The position numbers were made by a program, and so were the translations under genes. Positions 7,023 through 16,287 of a DNA stretch of 24,787 nucleotides are shown here, in pieces. The notes under the pieces are model-generated. The model was given only the letters and a program-made list of their open reading frames with translations, was not told the DNA's origin and ran no database searches. How positions within the stretch are numbered: the first letter of the stretch is position 1; each line of letters starts with the position of its first letter. Source of the stretch: CAZJNX01 sp964547415. Lineage in GTDB: Bacteria; Pseudomonadota; Alphaproteobacteria; Rhizobiales; Amorphaceae. The stretch is taken from the NCBI GenBank assembly GCA_964547415.1, contig CAZJNX010000044.1, positions 1-24,787 of the forward strand. The letters are read 5' to 3'.

Positions 7023-8000
7023 ATGAGGAAGCTTCTCGCGGCGGCCGCGCTCGCGGCCGCGACGGCGGTGGCCGCCGCACCGGCCGCCGAGGCGCAAGAG
7101 CGCATGAGCATCGCCACCGGCTCGTCCGGCGGCGTCTACTACCTGTGGGGCGGCGCCCTCGCCAAGATGTGGTCCGAAGAGATCCCGGACGTGCGCTTCA
7201 ACGTGGAGGCGACCGCCGGGCAGGTCCCGAACGTGAAGCTGTTCGAGGCGGGCGACCTCGAAGTCGCCATGTACAACATCGCCACGGCCTACGAATCCTG
7301 GGAAGGCATCGGGGACTACTCGGACCGCCAGTACCGCCATCAGCGGGCCCTGTTCGCCATGTACCCGTCCTTCTACGTGATGGCGGCGCTCCAGGACGCG
7401 GGCATCGATTCCATCGAGGACTGGGAAGGCAAGCGCGTCTCGCTCGGCACCGCCGGCGGCACGGTGGACGTCGTCGCCCGCAACATCGTCGACGTCCTCG
7501 GCGTCGAGGACGTGACTTTCGTCAACAGCGGCTGGCCGGACGTGCCGGGCCAGATGCGCGACGGCCTCGTGGACGCGATGGCGGCCATCGGCGGCCAGCC
7601 CTGGCCGCCCCTGCGCGACCTCGAGACCACCCACGACCTCGTCCTCTACGACCTGTCGGACGAGGACATCGCCAAGCTCAAGGAAGCCTACCCCTACTTC
7701 GTGTCGGAGGCGCTGCCGCCGAACACCTACGACGATCAGCCCGACACCTACGACAGCCTCGCCTTCTGGAACATGACGCTGGTGCGCGACACGGTGTCGG
7801 AGGAGGTCGCCTACCAGATGCTGAAGACGGTGGCCGACAACGTGGAGGCGCTGAAGGCGACCCATCCGAGCACCGCCCGCTTCTTCGACCCGAAGAACGT
7901 CCTGCGGGTGTCGCCGGTCCCGCTGCACCCGGGCGCGGTGAAGTACTTCCAGGAGATCGGCGTCGAGGTGCCCGAGCGGCTGATGCCGCCCGAGGGCTGA
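7023..8000 (+). CDS. TAXI-family TRAP transporter solute-binding protein
   Basis: 325 residues. Periplasmic binding protein delivering the substrate to the fused TRAP permease encoded next. It has an N-terminal signal peptide (MRKLL, an alanine-rich core, cleavage probably near residue 27 after AEA), followed directly by ATGSSGGVYYLWGGALAKMW, the ligand-contacting TAXI signature region. Internal landmarks include the GKRVSLGTAGGTVDVVARN lobe hinge, which matches family expectations. The open frame extends far upstream, but the ATG at 7023 with AGGAGGGG just ahead and the signal peptide fix the start. Known TAXI ligands are mostly carboxylates such as glutamate or 2-oxoacids; the ligand here is unknown. 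Confidence 0.92.
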   Translation: MRKLLAAAALAAATAVAAAPAAEAQERMSIATGSSGGVYYLWGGALAKMWSEEIPDVRFNVEATAGQVPNVKLFEAGDLEVAMYNIATAYESWEGIGDYSDRQYRHQRALFAMYPSFYVMAALQDAGIDSIEDWEGKRVSLGTAGGTVDVVARNIVDVLGVEDVTFVNSGWPDVPGQMRDGLVDAMAAIGGQPWPPLRDLETTHDLVLYDLSDEDIAKLKEAYPYFVSEALPPNTYDDQPDTYDSLAFWNMTLVRDTVSEEVAYQMLKTVADNVEALKATHPSTARFFDPKNVLRVSPVPLHPGAVKYFQEIGVEVPERLMPPEG

Positions 8001-8069
8001 TCCACAAGAGCCGACGCGCGACCGGCCGGGGCGGCGCCGCCCCGGCCACGCCCCCGAGGACATGAACGA

Positions 8070-9968
8070 ATGGACGGCACCGCAAGCATCCCGGCGCGGG
8101 ACGGCCCCCTCGAACCCGTCCTGAGGCCGCTCGCCCGCCTCGTGGCGGTCGGCATGTCCGTGTTCCACGTCTGGGCGCTCGGCTTCACCGTCCTCGACCC
8201 GTGGCACCTGACGACGATCCATATCCTGTTCGCCACGGTCCTCGTCTTCCTGTTCGTGCCGACGAAGGTGACGAGCGTTCCCTGGCGGCTGTTCGACGTC
8301 GCCGCGGCGCTCCTCGCCACCGCCACCTACCTCTACGTGTTCTGGGACTACCGGGCGCTCCTGATGCGCGCGGGCTCGTTCCCGACGCCCATGGACGTCT
8401 TCTTCGGAAGCTCGGCGATCCTGCTCACCCTGGAGGCGACGCGGCGGATGACGGGGATCGCCATGCCCATCGTCGCCATCGTGGCTCTCCTCTACGGGCT
8501 CCTCGGCGGCTACATCCCGGGGATGCTCGGCCACCGCGGCTACGGGATCGAGCGGATCGTCAGTTACACCTATTCGCTCGACGGCATCTTCTCCTCGGCG
8601 TTGCAGGTCTCGGCGACCTACATCTTCCTGTTCATCCTGTTCGGTGCTTTCCTCGCGAAGTCCGGGGCGAGCGAATTCTTCCTGCGCCTCGCGACGGCGG
8701 CCGTGGGCGCGATCCGCGGCGGGCCAGCGAAGGTGGCCGTGTTCGCGAGCGCCCTCTTCGGCACCATCTCGGGCAGCGCCGTCGCCAACACGGCCGGCAC
8801 CGGCGCCGTCACCATCCCCATGATGAAGCGGGTCGGCTACAGGCCGCGCTTCGCCGCGGCGGTGGAGGCCGTCGCCTCGACCGGCGGGCAGATCATGCCG
8901 CCGATCATGGGCGCGGGCGCCTTCATCATCGCCGACATCGTGGGCGTCACCTACTGGTCGGTGGCGATCGCCGCCCTCATCCCGGCGCTCCTCTACTTCA
9001 CCACCGTGATCATCGGCATCGACATCGAAGCCCAGAAGACGGGCCTTCGCGGCATGAACCCGGCCGAACTGCCGCGCGCGGGCGCCGTCCTGAAGGCGGA
9101 CGGGCACCTCCTCCTGCCGATCTTCGTGCTCCTGTTCTCCCTCACGGTGCTGCTCGTGAGCCCGATCCGCGCCGCGCTCTACTCGCTCGCCGCGATCGTC
9201 GTCATCTCGTTCGTGCGCCGCCACACGGCGCTGACGCCCGGGAAACTCTACGACGCGCTGGCGGCCGGCGCCCGCGGCTCCCTCGAGGTGGCGACGGCCT
9301 GCGCCTCTGCGGGGATCGTGGTGGGGATCCTCAACCTCACCGGGCTCGGGCAGACGATGGCGGCCATCGTCATCGAATTGTCGGGCGGGGTCGTGCTGAT
9401 CGCGCTGATCCTGTCCATGTGCGTGTGCATCGTGCTCGGCATGGGCCTGCCGACGACGCCGGCCTACATCATCGCCGCGGCCGTCATCGCGCCCGTCCTC
9501 GTGCAGCTCGGCATCGACGCCATGCAGGCACACCTTTTCGTGTTCTACTTCGCCTGCATCGCGGTCATCACGCCGCCCGTGGCGCTCGCCTCCTTCACGG
9601 CGGCGGGCATCGCGGGCGCGCCGCCCATGCAGGTGGCGCTCGTCGGCGTGAAGCTCGGGATCGCGGCCTTCATCATTCCCTATTTCTTCGTGTACGACGC
9701 CGCCCTCATCGGCGAGGGGACGGTGCTGCAGGTGGCGCTCGCGGGCACCACGGCGCTCGCGGGCGTTTTCTTCCTCGCCTCGGGCATCCACGGCTGGTTC
9801 CTCGGGCGCATCGGCGTGCCGGTCCGGCTGGTGCTGGTCGCGGGCGCCCTCCTCCTCATCAACCCGGGCATCCTGACCGACGCCGTCGGCCTGTCGCTCC
9901 TCGCAGCGGGCGCGGGCGCGGCGTACCTCATGCGGGGCGGGCGCCGCTCCCTCGAGGCCGGCAACTGA
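8070..9968 (+). CDS. TRAP transporter permease, fused small (DctQ-like) and large (DctM) subunits
   Basis: 632 residues, normal for the 4TM/12TM fused permeases that pair with TAXI proteins. It is membrane-embedded throughout: about four hydrophobic segments in the first 140 residues, then the DctM core. The core shows VFASALFGTISGSAVANTAG, STGGQIMPPIMGAGAFIIAD and the conserved LGMGLPTTPAYIIAA segment. The ATG at 8070 lies 69 bp after the TAXI stop with GAGGA about ten bases upstream. It should import the ligand by Na+ or H+ symport. The C-terminal 80 residues carry extra hydrophobic stretches, as in other TAXI permeases. Confidence 0.93.
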   Translation: MDGTASIPARDGPLEPVLRPLARLVAVGMSVFHVWALGFTVLDPWHLTTIHILFATVLVFLFVPTKVTSVPWRLFDVAAALLATATYLYVFWDYRALLMRAGSFPTPMDVFFGSSAILLTLEATRRMTGIAMPIVAIVALLYGLLGGYIPGMLGHRGYGIERIVSYTYSLDGIFSSALQVSATYIFLFILFGAFLAKSGASEFFLRLATAAVGAIRGGPAKVAVFASALFGTISGSAVANTAGTGAVTIPMMKRVGYRPRFAAAVEAVASTGGQIMPPIMGAGAFIIADIVGVTYWSVAIAALIPALLYFTTVIIGIDIEAQKTGLRGMNPAELPRAGAVLKADGHLLLPIFVLLFSLTVLLVSPIRAALYSLAAIVVISFVRRHTALTPGKLYDALAAGARGSLEVATACASAGIVVGILNLTGLGQTMAAIVIELSGGVVLIALILSMCVCIVLGMGLPTTPAYIIAAAVIAPVLVQLGIDAMQAHLFVFYFACIAVITPPVALASFTAAGIAGAPPMQVALVGVKLGIAAFIIPYFFVYDAALIGEGTVLQVALAGTTALAGVFFLASGIHGWFLGRIGVPVRLVLVAGALLLINPGILTDAVGLSLLAAGAGAAYLMRGGRRSLEAGN

Positions 9969-9981
9969 CGGGACCGAGTGC

Positions 9982-11502
9982 ATGCGGGAGATCGTGGCGG
10001 ACGTGGTGGTTGTCGGCGGCGGCGGGGCGGGCCTTGCGGCCGCGATCGAGGCGGCCTTCCACGGGGCGGACGTGGTCCTCCTCGAGAAGAACGCCGCCCT
10101 CGGCGGCAGCACGGCCTGGTCGGTCGGCTCCATCTCCGTGTCGAACTCCCCCCACCAGCGGCGGGCCGGGATCAAGGACACGCCCGACGAGCACTTCGAG
10201 GACCTCGAGATCCTCGCGGGCCGCTACGCCAACCGGGACAACCGGGAACTCCGCCGCATCCTCGTCGACAACACGACCGAGATGTTCAACTGGCTGCAGG
10301 GCATGGGCCTCGTCTTCGTCGGGCCGAACGAGGAGCCGCCCCACCGGCACCCGCGCATGCACAACGTGCTGCCGAACTCGCGGGCGTTTCCGGCCCGGCT
10401 CGGCAGGCGCGCCCGCGACCTCGGCGTCGACATCCGCACCGGCGTCTCGGCCGAGCGGTTTCGCGTTGAGGACGGCGAGGTGGCCGGCGTCGAGGCGAAG
10501 GAGGGGGGCGAGACGGTCCTCTTCCGCGCGCGGACGGGGACGGTGCTCGCCGCGGGCGACTACAGCGCCAGCGAGACCCTCAAGCGCGAGCTCGCCTCGG
10601 AGGAAGTCGCCACCTTCTCGGCCGTCAACCCGACGGCGACCGGCGACGGCCACCGGATGGCGCGGGAGATCGGCGCGGAGGTCGTGAACGGCGACATCGT
10701 GCGCGGGCCGATCATGCGCTTCGTGCCGCCGCCCACGGACGGGCTCGTCCACCGTCTGCCCCCCTCCCCCGCCCTCGCGAAGGCGATGCGCTGGGGCTAT
10801 GAAAGGCTGCCGCCCGCCCTCCTGCGCCCGTTCATGATGCGTTTTCTCACGACGGCGCTCGGGCCGAGCCGGGAGCTGTTCGAGGCCGGCGCCCTCCTCG
10901 TCAACGGCAACGGCGAGCGGTTCGCCGACGAGCGGGCGGGGCCGGCCGCCGCCGTGGCAGCCCAGCCGGAGGGCGTCGCCTACATCCTCCTCGACCGGAA
11001 GCTCGCGGCACGCTTCTCCGCCTGGCCCCACTTCGTGTCGACGGCGCCCGGCATCGCCTACGCCTACGTCGAGGACTACCGCCGCACCCGCAAGGACGTC
11101 TTCCACGAGGCGGCGACCCTCGACGCCCTCGGCAAAGCCCTCGGGATGCCGGACGGACACCTCGGCTCGACCGTGGAGGTCTGGAACGGCTCGCCGGAGC
11201 GGGGCGACCTGCCGGCCCTCGCGGAGGGCCCTTTCGTGGCGCTCGGCCCGGTGAAGAGCTACGTCGTGTTCACCGACGGCGGCCTCGCCGTCACCACGCG
11301 GCTCGAGGTGAAGCGGGGGGACGGGGGCACGATCCCGGGCCTTTATGCGGCGGGCTCGGCCGGACAGGGCGGGCTCCTGCTGGAAGGCCACGGCCACCAC
11401 CTCGGCTGGGCCTTCATCTCCGGGCGGATCGCGGGGCGGAACGCCGCCCTCGACCGGCGCCGGCGAGCGAGCGGCGAGACGGCCGGGAGGGCCGCGGCCT
11501 AG
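9982..11502 (+). CDS. FAD-dependent oxidoreductase (fumarate reductase/3-ketosteroid dehydrogenase-like flavoprotein)
   Basis: 506 residues. The N-terminal dinucleotide-binding motif DVVVVGGGGAGLAAAIEAA and the acidic strand end VVLLEKN bind FAD; GGSTAWSVGSISVS is the second flavin loop of this superfamily. The C-terminal FAD motif GLYAAGSAGQGGLLLEGHGHH closes the fold. Relatives reduce or oxidise a C=C bond next to a carbonyl or carboxylate (fumarate, tricarballylate, ketosteroids). There is no cytochrome or FMN-binding domain and no Tat signal, so it is probably cytoplasmic. Last gene of the plus series, 13 bp after the permease, with only a weak ribosome site. Its TAG stop shares CTA/TAG bases with the stop of the convergent gene. 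A substrate-level enoate reductase or dehydrogenase acting on the imported acid is plausible. Confidence 0.88.
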   Translation: MREIVADVVVVGGGGAGLAAAIEAAFHGADVVLLEKNAALGGSTAWSVGSISVSNSPHQRRAGIKDTPDEHFEDLEILAGRYANRDNRELRRILVDNTTEMFNWLQGMGLVFVGPNEEPPHRHPRMHNVLPNSRAFPARLGRRARDLGVDIRTGVSAERFRVEDGEVAGVEAKEGGETVLFRARTGTVLAAGDYSASETLKRELASEEVATFSAVNPTATGDGHRMAREIGAEVVNGDIVRGPIMRFVPPPTDGLVHRLPPSPALAKAMRWGYERLPPALLRPFMMRFLTTALGPSRELFEAGALLVNGNGERFADERAGPAAAVAAQPEGVAYILLDRKLAARFSAWPHFVSTAPGIAYAYVEDYRRTRKDVFHEAATLDALGKALGMPDGHLGSTVEVWNGSPERGDLPALAEGPFVALGPVKSYVVFTDGGLAVTTRLEVKRGDGGTIPGLYAAGSAGQGGLLLEGHGHHLGWAFISGRIAGRNAALDRRRRASGETAGRAAA

Positions 11503-12536
11503 TGCCCGGTGGCGATCGCGCGAAGCCCCTCCAGCGTCTCCCGGTCGAGGGCGATCCCCCCCGCCCGCTGTCGGTGGAGGCGCGTCATCTCCCGCTCGCC
11601 CGGCAGCATGACCGGCGCGGCGGGGTCGGCCGGCGGCGTCGCGTGGAGGATGTCGGCGAAGTCGGCGGTGCGGGCGGCGAGGCGGTCCGCCGGCATGAGG
11701 CGGGCCGTGTCGAGGAGGACAAAGGCGTGGCCGACGTCCTGGGGCCTGTCCGGGTCGTCCACCCAGGACGAGACGTGGGTGAGGTAGGCCGCGCCCGACA
11801 GGACGCCCGACAGCATGTCGACGACGAGGGACAGGCCATAGCCCTTGTGGCCGCCCACCGGCAGGAGGAAGCCGGCGAGCGCCGCGTTCGGGTCGGTGGT
11901 CGGCCGCCCGTCCCGGTCCGTCGCCCAGCCTTCGGGGATGGCTTCGCCCGCCTTCGCGGCGGCGCGGATCTTGGCGCGGGCGACGACGCTCATCGCCATG
12001 TCGAGGATCATCGGGTCGCGCCCGGGCATCGGGAATCCGAAGCCCAGGGGGTTGTTGCCGAGCCGCGCCTCGCGCCCGCCCGTGGGCGCGATGGTGGTGG
12101 TGGCGTTGCTCGCGATCATGCTCGCGAAGCCCGCCTCGGCGGCGATCAGGGCGTAGGGTGCGATGGGGCCGAAGTGGTTGGAGGCACGGCAGAAGGCGAC
12201 GGCGATCCCCGCCTCCCGGGCCGCCGCCATCGCCTCGTCGAGGGCGCGCCGGCCGACGGCGGGGCCGAGCCCGTTGCCCCCGTCGACCGCCACCACCGCC
12301 GGGGCGAGCCGCTCGGCCCGGATGTCGGCGGCAGCCGCGATCCCGCCGATCTTCAGCCGCTCGCCGTAGGACAGGATACGCGCCGTGCCGTGGGTGTGAA
12401 GGCCCATGAGGTCGCCGAGGACGAGGATCTCGGCCGTGTCCCGCGCGGGCGCCTGCGGCACGCCGAGGGCGTCGAGCGCCGCCCGCGCCAGCGCCGACAG
12501 GTCGGCCTCGGCGATCGTCTCCCGGTCGGCGGTCAT
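11499..12536 (-). CDS. Malate/L-lactate dehydrogenase (Ldh) family oxidoreductase
   Basis: 345 residues, matching the family of NAD(P)-dependent 2-hydroxyacid dehydrogenases (malate, ureidoglycolate, sulfolactate, 2,3-diketogulonate). GLHTHG near residues 46-50, the RASNHFG motif with likely catalytic His121, ATTTIAPTGG and the late GGHKGYGLSLVVDMLSG are all hallmark segments. The open frame extends upstream, but the ATG at 12536 has GGAAGGAA before it and begins a normal N-terminus (MTADRETI). The gene diverges from the amidohydrolase gene with a 35 bp gap and converges on the flavoprotein gene with a 3 bp overlap. No operator of the GntR type is visible at its start. It probably oxidises a hydroxyacid product of the pathway, or reduces the 2-oxoacid. 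Confidence 0.9.
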   Translation of the reverse strand: MTADRETIAEADLSALARAALDALGVPQAPARDTAEILVLGDLMGLHTHGTARILSYGERLKIGGIAAAADIRAERLAPAVVAVDGGNGLGPAVGRRALDEAMAAAREAGIAVAFCRASNHFGPIAPYALIAAEAGFASMIASNATTTIAPTGGREARLGNNPLGFGFPMPGRDPMILDMAMSVVARAKIRAAAKAGEAIPEGWATDRDGRPTTDPNAALAGFLLPVGGHKGYGLSLVVDMLSGVLSGAAYLTHVSSWVDDPDRPQDVGHAFVLLDTARLMPADRLAARTADFADILHATPPADPAAPVMLPGEREMTRLHRQRAGGIALDRETLEGLRAIATGH

Positions 12537-12571
12537 CGGCGATTTCCTTCCTTCCCGAGCGAGGTTGACGG

Positions 12572-13435
12572 ATGACGGACCCCTTCCCGCCGCCCCTGTC
12601 GTGCGACTGCCACGTCCACGTGGCCGGCCCGAAGGCGCGCTATCCCCTGTCGAAGCCGCGGGCCTACACGCCGATGGACGCGCCCGTCGAGGCGCTCGAG
12701 GCGATGCTCGCCCGCCTCGGCCTCGACCGGGTGGTGATCGTCCAGATGAGCGTCTTCGGCACGGACAATGCCTGCATGATCGACGCCCTCCATCGGCTCG
12801 GCGCACGGGCCCGCGGCGTCGTGATGGCGGACGCGGACACGCCGGGCGAAACGCTCGACGGCTGGCACCGGGCGGGGGTGCGCGGCATCCGCGTCAACCT
12901 CCACACCCTCGGCCGGAACGACCCGGACGAGGCGCGCGGGCGGATCGCCGACGCCGCGCGCCTGTGCGCCCGCAACGGCTGGCACGTCCAGCTGTGGACG
13001 ACCGCCCCCACCATCGAGGCCCTCGCGGGCGAGCTCGCCACCCTGCCGGTGCCGCTCGTGATCGACCATTTCGGCGTCCCCTCCCCCGCCGAGCCGGACA
13101 GCGGGCCGGAGCGGGCGATCCGGAAGCTGCTTTCGGCCGGCAACACCTGGGTGAAGATCTCCGGCACCTACCGCCTCTCGCCGTCGGACGATCCGACCGC
13201 GACGGCCGCGCTCGCCCGGCGCGTCCACGCCGAGAACCCGGAGCGGATCGTGTGGGGCTCCGACTGGCCGCACTCGCCGCCCCACCAGGAGTCCGCCGTG
13301 GAGGAGCCGCCGGAAGCGCCCTACCGGGACCTCGACACGGCCGCCCTTCTCGACACGGTGCGCCAGTGGTTCCCCGAGCCAGCGCGCTGGCGGGAGATCC
13401 TCGTCCACAACCCGGCCCGCCTCTACGGCTTCTGA
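12572..13435 (+). CDS. Amidohydrolase 2 family protein, LigI-like lactonase/TIM-barrel hydrolase
   Basis: 287 residues, with the features of PF04909 hydrolases: HxH at His14/His16 in CDCHVHVAGP, a further His166 in VIDHFG, and the terminal Asp231 in WGSDWPH. Close relatives include 2-pyrone-4,6-dicarboxylate lactonase, 4-sulfomuconolactone hydrolase and galactarolactone-type enzymes. These open a lactone ring, and the GSDWPH ending is typical of that branch. The ATG at 12572 has GAGG seven bases upstream. Divergent from the Ldh-type gene. Its TGA stop directly abuts the stop of the convergent aminotransferase gene, forming TGATCA. A ring-opening hydrolase next to hydantoinase-type genes supports a cyclic substrate or intermediate. 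Confidence 0.87.
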   Translation: MTDPFPPPLSCDCHVHVAGPKARYPLSKPRAYTPMDAPVEALEAMLARLGLDRVVIVQMSVFGTDNACMIDALHRLGARARGVVMADADTPGETLDGWHRAGVRGIRVNLHTLGRNDPDEARGRIADAARLCARNGWHVQLWTTAPTIEALAGELATLPVPLVIDHFGVPSPAEPDSGPERAIRKLLSAGNTWVKISGTYRLSPSDDPTATAALARRVHAENPERIVWGSDWPHSPPHQESAVEEPPEAPYRDLDTAALLDTVRQWFPEPARWREILVHNPARLYGF

Positions 13436-14647
13436 TCAGGCACGGGCGCGAGCGGGTACCGCCTTCCGCAGGAAGTCGCCCGCGAGCGAGAGGACGGCGT
13501 CGACGTCGCTCTCGTCGTTGTAGACGTGGAAGGAAAAGCGCAGCATCCCGCGGCGGATCGTGAGCCGCACCCCGTTCGTCACGAGGAAGTCGTGGAGGGC
13601 GACGAGGGCGGCATCGGACACGCGGTCGTGCTCGTCGGAGAGCGCCGAGCCGACGGCGACGATGTGGCTCGTGCGAGGGCCCGGCCCGCCGTAGACGGGA
13701 AGGCCGAGGGCGTCGAGCCCGTCGGCGAGGCGTCCCGCGAGGCGGAGGGCGTGGGCCTCCACCGCCGCCGACCCGACCGTGCGGAGCTCGGCGATCGACC
13801 GCTCCACGGCGACGGCGGCGAGAAAGTTGTGGTTGCCGACGTCGAAGCGCCGCGCGCCGCCGGCGTAGGCGAAGGCGGCCGGGTCGCCGCTCGAGGCCTC
13901 GTGGGCGCCGTCGGCGGCGACGCCCGCGCGCGACAGGTAGACGGGCGAAAGGCGCTCGGCGACGGCGCGGCGGACGTAGAGGAACCCCGCGCCGTAAAGG
14001 GCGAGGAGGCCCTTCTGCGTGGATGTGGCGAGGGCGTCGATGCCGAGGGCGTCGACGTCGGTGGCGAGGATCCCCTCCGACTGGGCGCCGTCGACGAGGA
14101 GGAGGGCGCCCTTCTCCCGGCAGACGGCGGACAGCGCCCCCACCGGGAAGGCGAAGCCCGGCGCGAAGGAGACGCGGGAGACGGCGACGACGCGGGTGCG
14201 CCCGTCCACCGCCACCGCGAGCCCCTCGGGCGGGACGCGCCCGTCCGCGGGCGCGACGGAGCGGATCTCGACGCCGCGCCGCCGGGCGAGGTTCCGCCAG
14301 GGAAAGACGTTGGCCGGGTGCTCGAGGCTCTCGCACAGGACGACGTTGTCGCCCGCCCGCCAGTCGATGGCGTTCGCGAAGGCGTTGATGCCGTCCGACA
14401 CGTTCCTGGTGAGGGCCACCTCGTCCGCCGATGCGCCGATCAGCCCGGCGAAGGCGGCGCGGGCGCCCTCTGCCCGCTCGAACATCCAGGCCTTGTCGGC
14501 GCCCTCGAACATGCGGCGGTCGAGGTAGTCGTCAGTGGCCGCGCGCACGCCGCGGGAGACGAGGCCGCGGGCCGCGACGTCGAGGTAGACCGACCGCTCC
14601 GTCCCCGGGAAGTCCGCCCGCATCCGGGCGATCGCATCCGCGCTCAC
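13436..14647 (-). CDS. Class V aminotransferase family PLP enzyme (cysteine desulfurase-like fold)
   Basis: 403 residues, starting at a GTG. PLP-dependent fold type I. The cofactor Asp186 and Gln189 are in LLLVDGAQSEG, and the Schiff-base lysine is Lys212 in ATSTQKGLLALYGAGFLYV. The C-terminal domain ends in the RGMLRFSFHVYNDESDVD motif typical of this family. The GTG overlaps the hyuB stop (GTGA), so translation is probably coupled. Family members include cysteine desulfurases, isopenicillin N epimerase and class V transaminases. No conserved reactive cysteine loop near the C-terminus is seen, so desulfurase activity is unlikely. An epimerase or transaminase acting on the amino acid released by HyuAB is a reasonable guess. 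Confidence 0.88.
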   Translation of the reverse strand: MSADAIARMRADFPGTERSVYLDVAARGLVSRGVRAATDDYLDRRMFEGADKAWMFERAEGARAAFAGLIGASADEVALTRNVSDGINAFANAIDWRAGDNVVLCESLEHPANVFPWRNLARRRGVEIRSVAPADGRVPPEGLAVAVDGRTRVVAVSRVSFAPGFAFPVGALSAVCREKGALLLVDGAQSEGILATDVDALGIDALATSTQKGLLALYGAGFLYVRRAVAERLSPVYLSRAGVAADGAHEASSGDPAAFAYAGGARRFDVGNHNFLAAVAVERSIAELRTVGSAAVEAHALRLAGRLADGLDALGLPVYGGPGPRTSHIVAVGSALSDEHDRVSDAALVALHDFLVTNGVRLTIRRGMLRFSFHVYNDESDVDAVLSLAGDFLRKAVPARARA

Positions 14648-16287
14648 CGGGCCTTCCCCGTGCGGCCCTCGCGCGCGTCGGCGGCGCGGCGGTCGGCGTC
14701 GCGGTCGGCCGGGTCGCCGTAGCCCCCGCTGCCGGGGGTACGGATCGACAGGACCGCGTCCTTTTGAAACGGCAGGTCCGCCTCGGCGGCGGACAGGACC
14801 CGCTCGTGGTCGGTGCCGGGGTCGAGGACGAAGGTGCCCGTCGACCCCGCGCCGCCGCCCGCGCGGCCCGCCGGCGCGACGTGCTGGCGCTCCGACGACA
14901 GGCTGACCGTGATGCCGTCGGCAAGCGCCCGATAGTCGCGCACGACGCCGGTCCCGCCGCGGAAGGCGCCGTCGCCGCCCGAGCCGTCGCGCAGGGCATA
15001 GCGTTCGAGGCGCAAGGGGTAGGCGTGCTCGAGCGCCTCGATGGGAAGGTTCGCCGCCCCCGAGGCGTGGACGCGCACCGCGTCCATTCCGTCCCGGTAG
15101 GGCCGCGCGCCCATGCCGCCCGCGATCGTCTCGTAGTTCACGAAGTAGCTGCCGTTGCGCGGGTCGTCCCCGGCGAAGACCACGAGGTGGTGGGGCCCGC
15201 TCGCCGCGATGGCCCGGTCCGGGAGGGCCTCGGAGAGGGCGGCGGCGATCACGTCGCCGAGGACGCCGCAGGAGATCGACCGGCAGCCGACCGGCGCGGG
15301 CGCCACCGGCTCCACGACCGTCCCCTCGGGCGCGTGGACCGATATGGTGCCGAAGTAGCCCGCGTTCGCCGGCACATCCGGGTCGAGGAGGCTCTTGGCC
15401 ACCGTGTAGACGGTCGCGATCAGCGCCTGGCGGGGAATGTTGCGGGCCCAGGAGAGCTGCGGGGACGAGCCCGTGAAGTCGAGGGTCATCGTCCCGTCCT
15501 TCACGGTGAGGGCGAGGGCGATCCGCGCCCGCTCGCCCTCCGCCTCGCCGTCCAGGAAATCCTCGGCGCGGTAGGTGCTTTCCGGGATCGTGCGGATCGC
15601 GGCCTCGAAGCGGCGGCGGGTGAAGCCGAGGTAGGCGGCGATGGCGGCGGCCGTCGCCTCGCCGTGCCGGTCGAACAGGGCCGTGACGCCGCGGATGCCG
15701 GTGTGGTTGGCGGCGAACTGGGCGTTGAGGTCGCCCACCCGCTCCTCCGGCGTGCGGGAGTTGAGGAGCACGATGTCGAAGACGTCGCGCACCACCTCGC
15801 CCTCCCGCACGATCCTGACCGGCGGCAGGCGCAGCCCCTCCTGGAAGATCGACCGGCAGACGGCCGCCTCGCTGCCGGGCACCATGCCGCCGACGTCCGC
15901 GTGGTGGGCGATGTTTGCGACGTAGGCCACGATCCGCCCGTCCCGGAACACCGGCGCGATGCAGTTGATGTCCGGCAGGTGGGAGCCGCCGCCCGAATAG
16001 GGGTCGTTGGCGAGGAACATGTCGCCCGGGCGGATGTCGTCCTCGCCGTAGCGGGTGCGCACGGACTCGACGGCGCCGATCATGGAGCCGAGGTGGATCG
16101 GCACCCGCTGGGCCTGGGCGATCACCCGGCCTTGCGGATCGAAGACCGCGGTGGAGCAGTCCGCCCGCTCCTTGATGTTGGGGGAGAAGGCGGCGCGGAT
16201 GAGGGTCGCGCCCATCTCCTCGGCGATCGACAGGAGGCCCCGGGCGACCACCTCCGCGGTGACGGGATCGACGGCGGTCTCCTTCAT
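14644..16287 (-). CDS. hyuB: Hydantoinase B/oxoprolinase family protein
   Basis: 547 residues. Partner subunit of HyuA in ATP-dependent hydrolases of N-methylhydantoin or 5-oxoproline; the same fold also serves acetone and acetophenone carboxylases. Landmarks are the start DPVTAEVVARGLLSIAEEMG, then RADCSTAVFDPQGRVIAQAQ, HLGSMIGAV, GDMFLANDPYSGGGSHLPDI, IAHHADVGGM, and a C-terminal GSGGYGDP. The ATG at 16287 overlaps the hyuA stop (ATGA), which fixes the start even though the same frame stays open far upstream. The downstream end overlaps the aminotransferase start by four bases. HyuA, HyuB and the aminotransferase are therefore one translationally coupled set. Which ring or ketone is the substrate cannot be told from sequence. 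Confidence 0.93.
   Translation of the reverse strand: MKETAVDPVTAEVVARGLLSIAEEMGATLIRAAFSPNIKERADCSTAVFDPQGRVIAQAQRVPIHLGSMIGAVESVRTRYGEDDIRPGDMFLANDPYSGGGSHLPDINCIAPVFRDGRIVAYVANIAHHADVGGMVPGSEAAVCRSIFQEGLRLPPVRIVREGEVVRDVFDIVLLNSRTPEERVGDLNAQFAANHTGIRGVTALFDRHGEATAAAIAAYLGFTRRRFEAAIRTIPESTYRAEDFLDGEAEGERARIALALTVKDGTMTLDFTGSSPQLSWARNIPRQALIATVYTVAKSLLDPDVPANAGYFGTISVHAPEGTVVEPVAPAPVGCRSISCGVLGDVIAAALSEALPDRAIAASGPHHLVVFAGDDPRNGSYFVNYETIAGGMGARPYRDGMDAVRVHASGAANLPIEALEHAYPLRLERYALRDGSGGDGAFRGGTGVVRDYRALADGITVSLSSERQHVAPAGRAGGGAGSTGTFVLDPGTDHERVLSAAEADLPFQKDAVLSIRTPGSGGYGDPADRDADRRAADAREGRTGKAR

Noticed and set aside
6867..10181. 1104-codon minus-strand open frame
   Set aside because: Its His/Arg/Asp-rich composition is the antisense of the TAXI, TRAP and flavoprotein genes, which are strongly supported on the plus strand.
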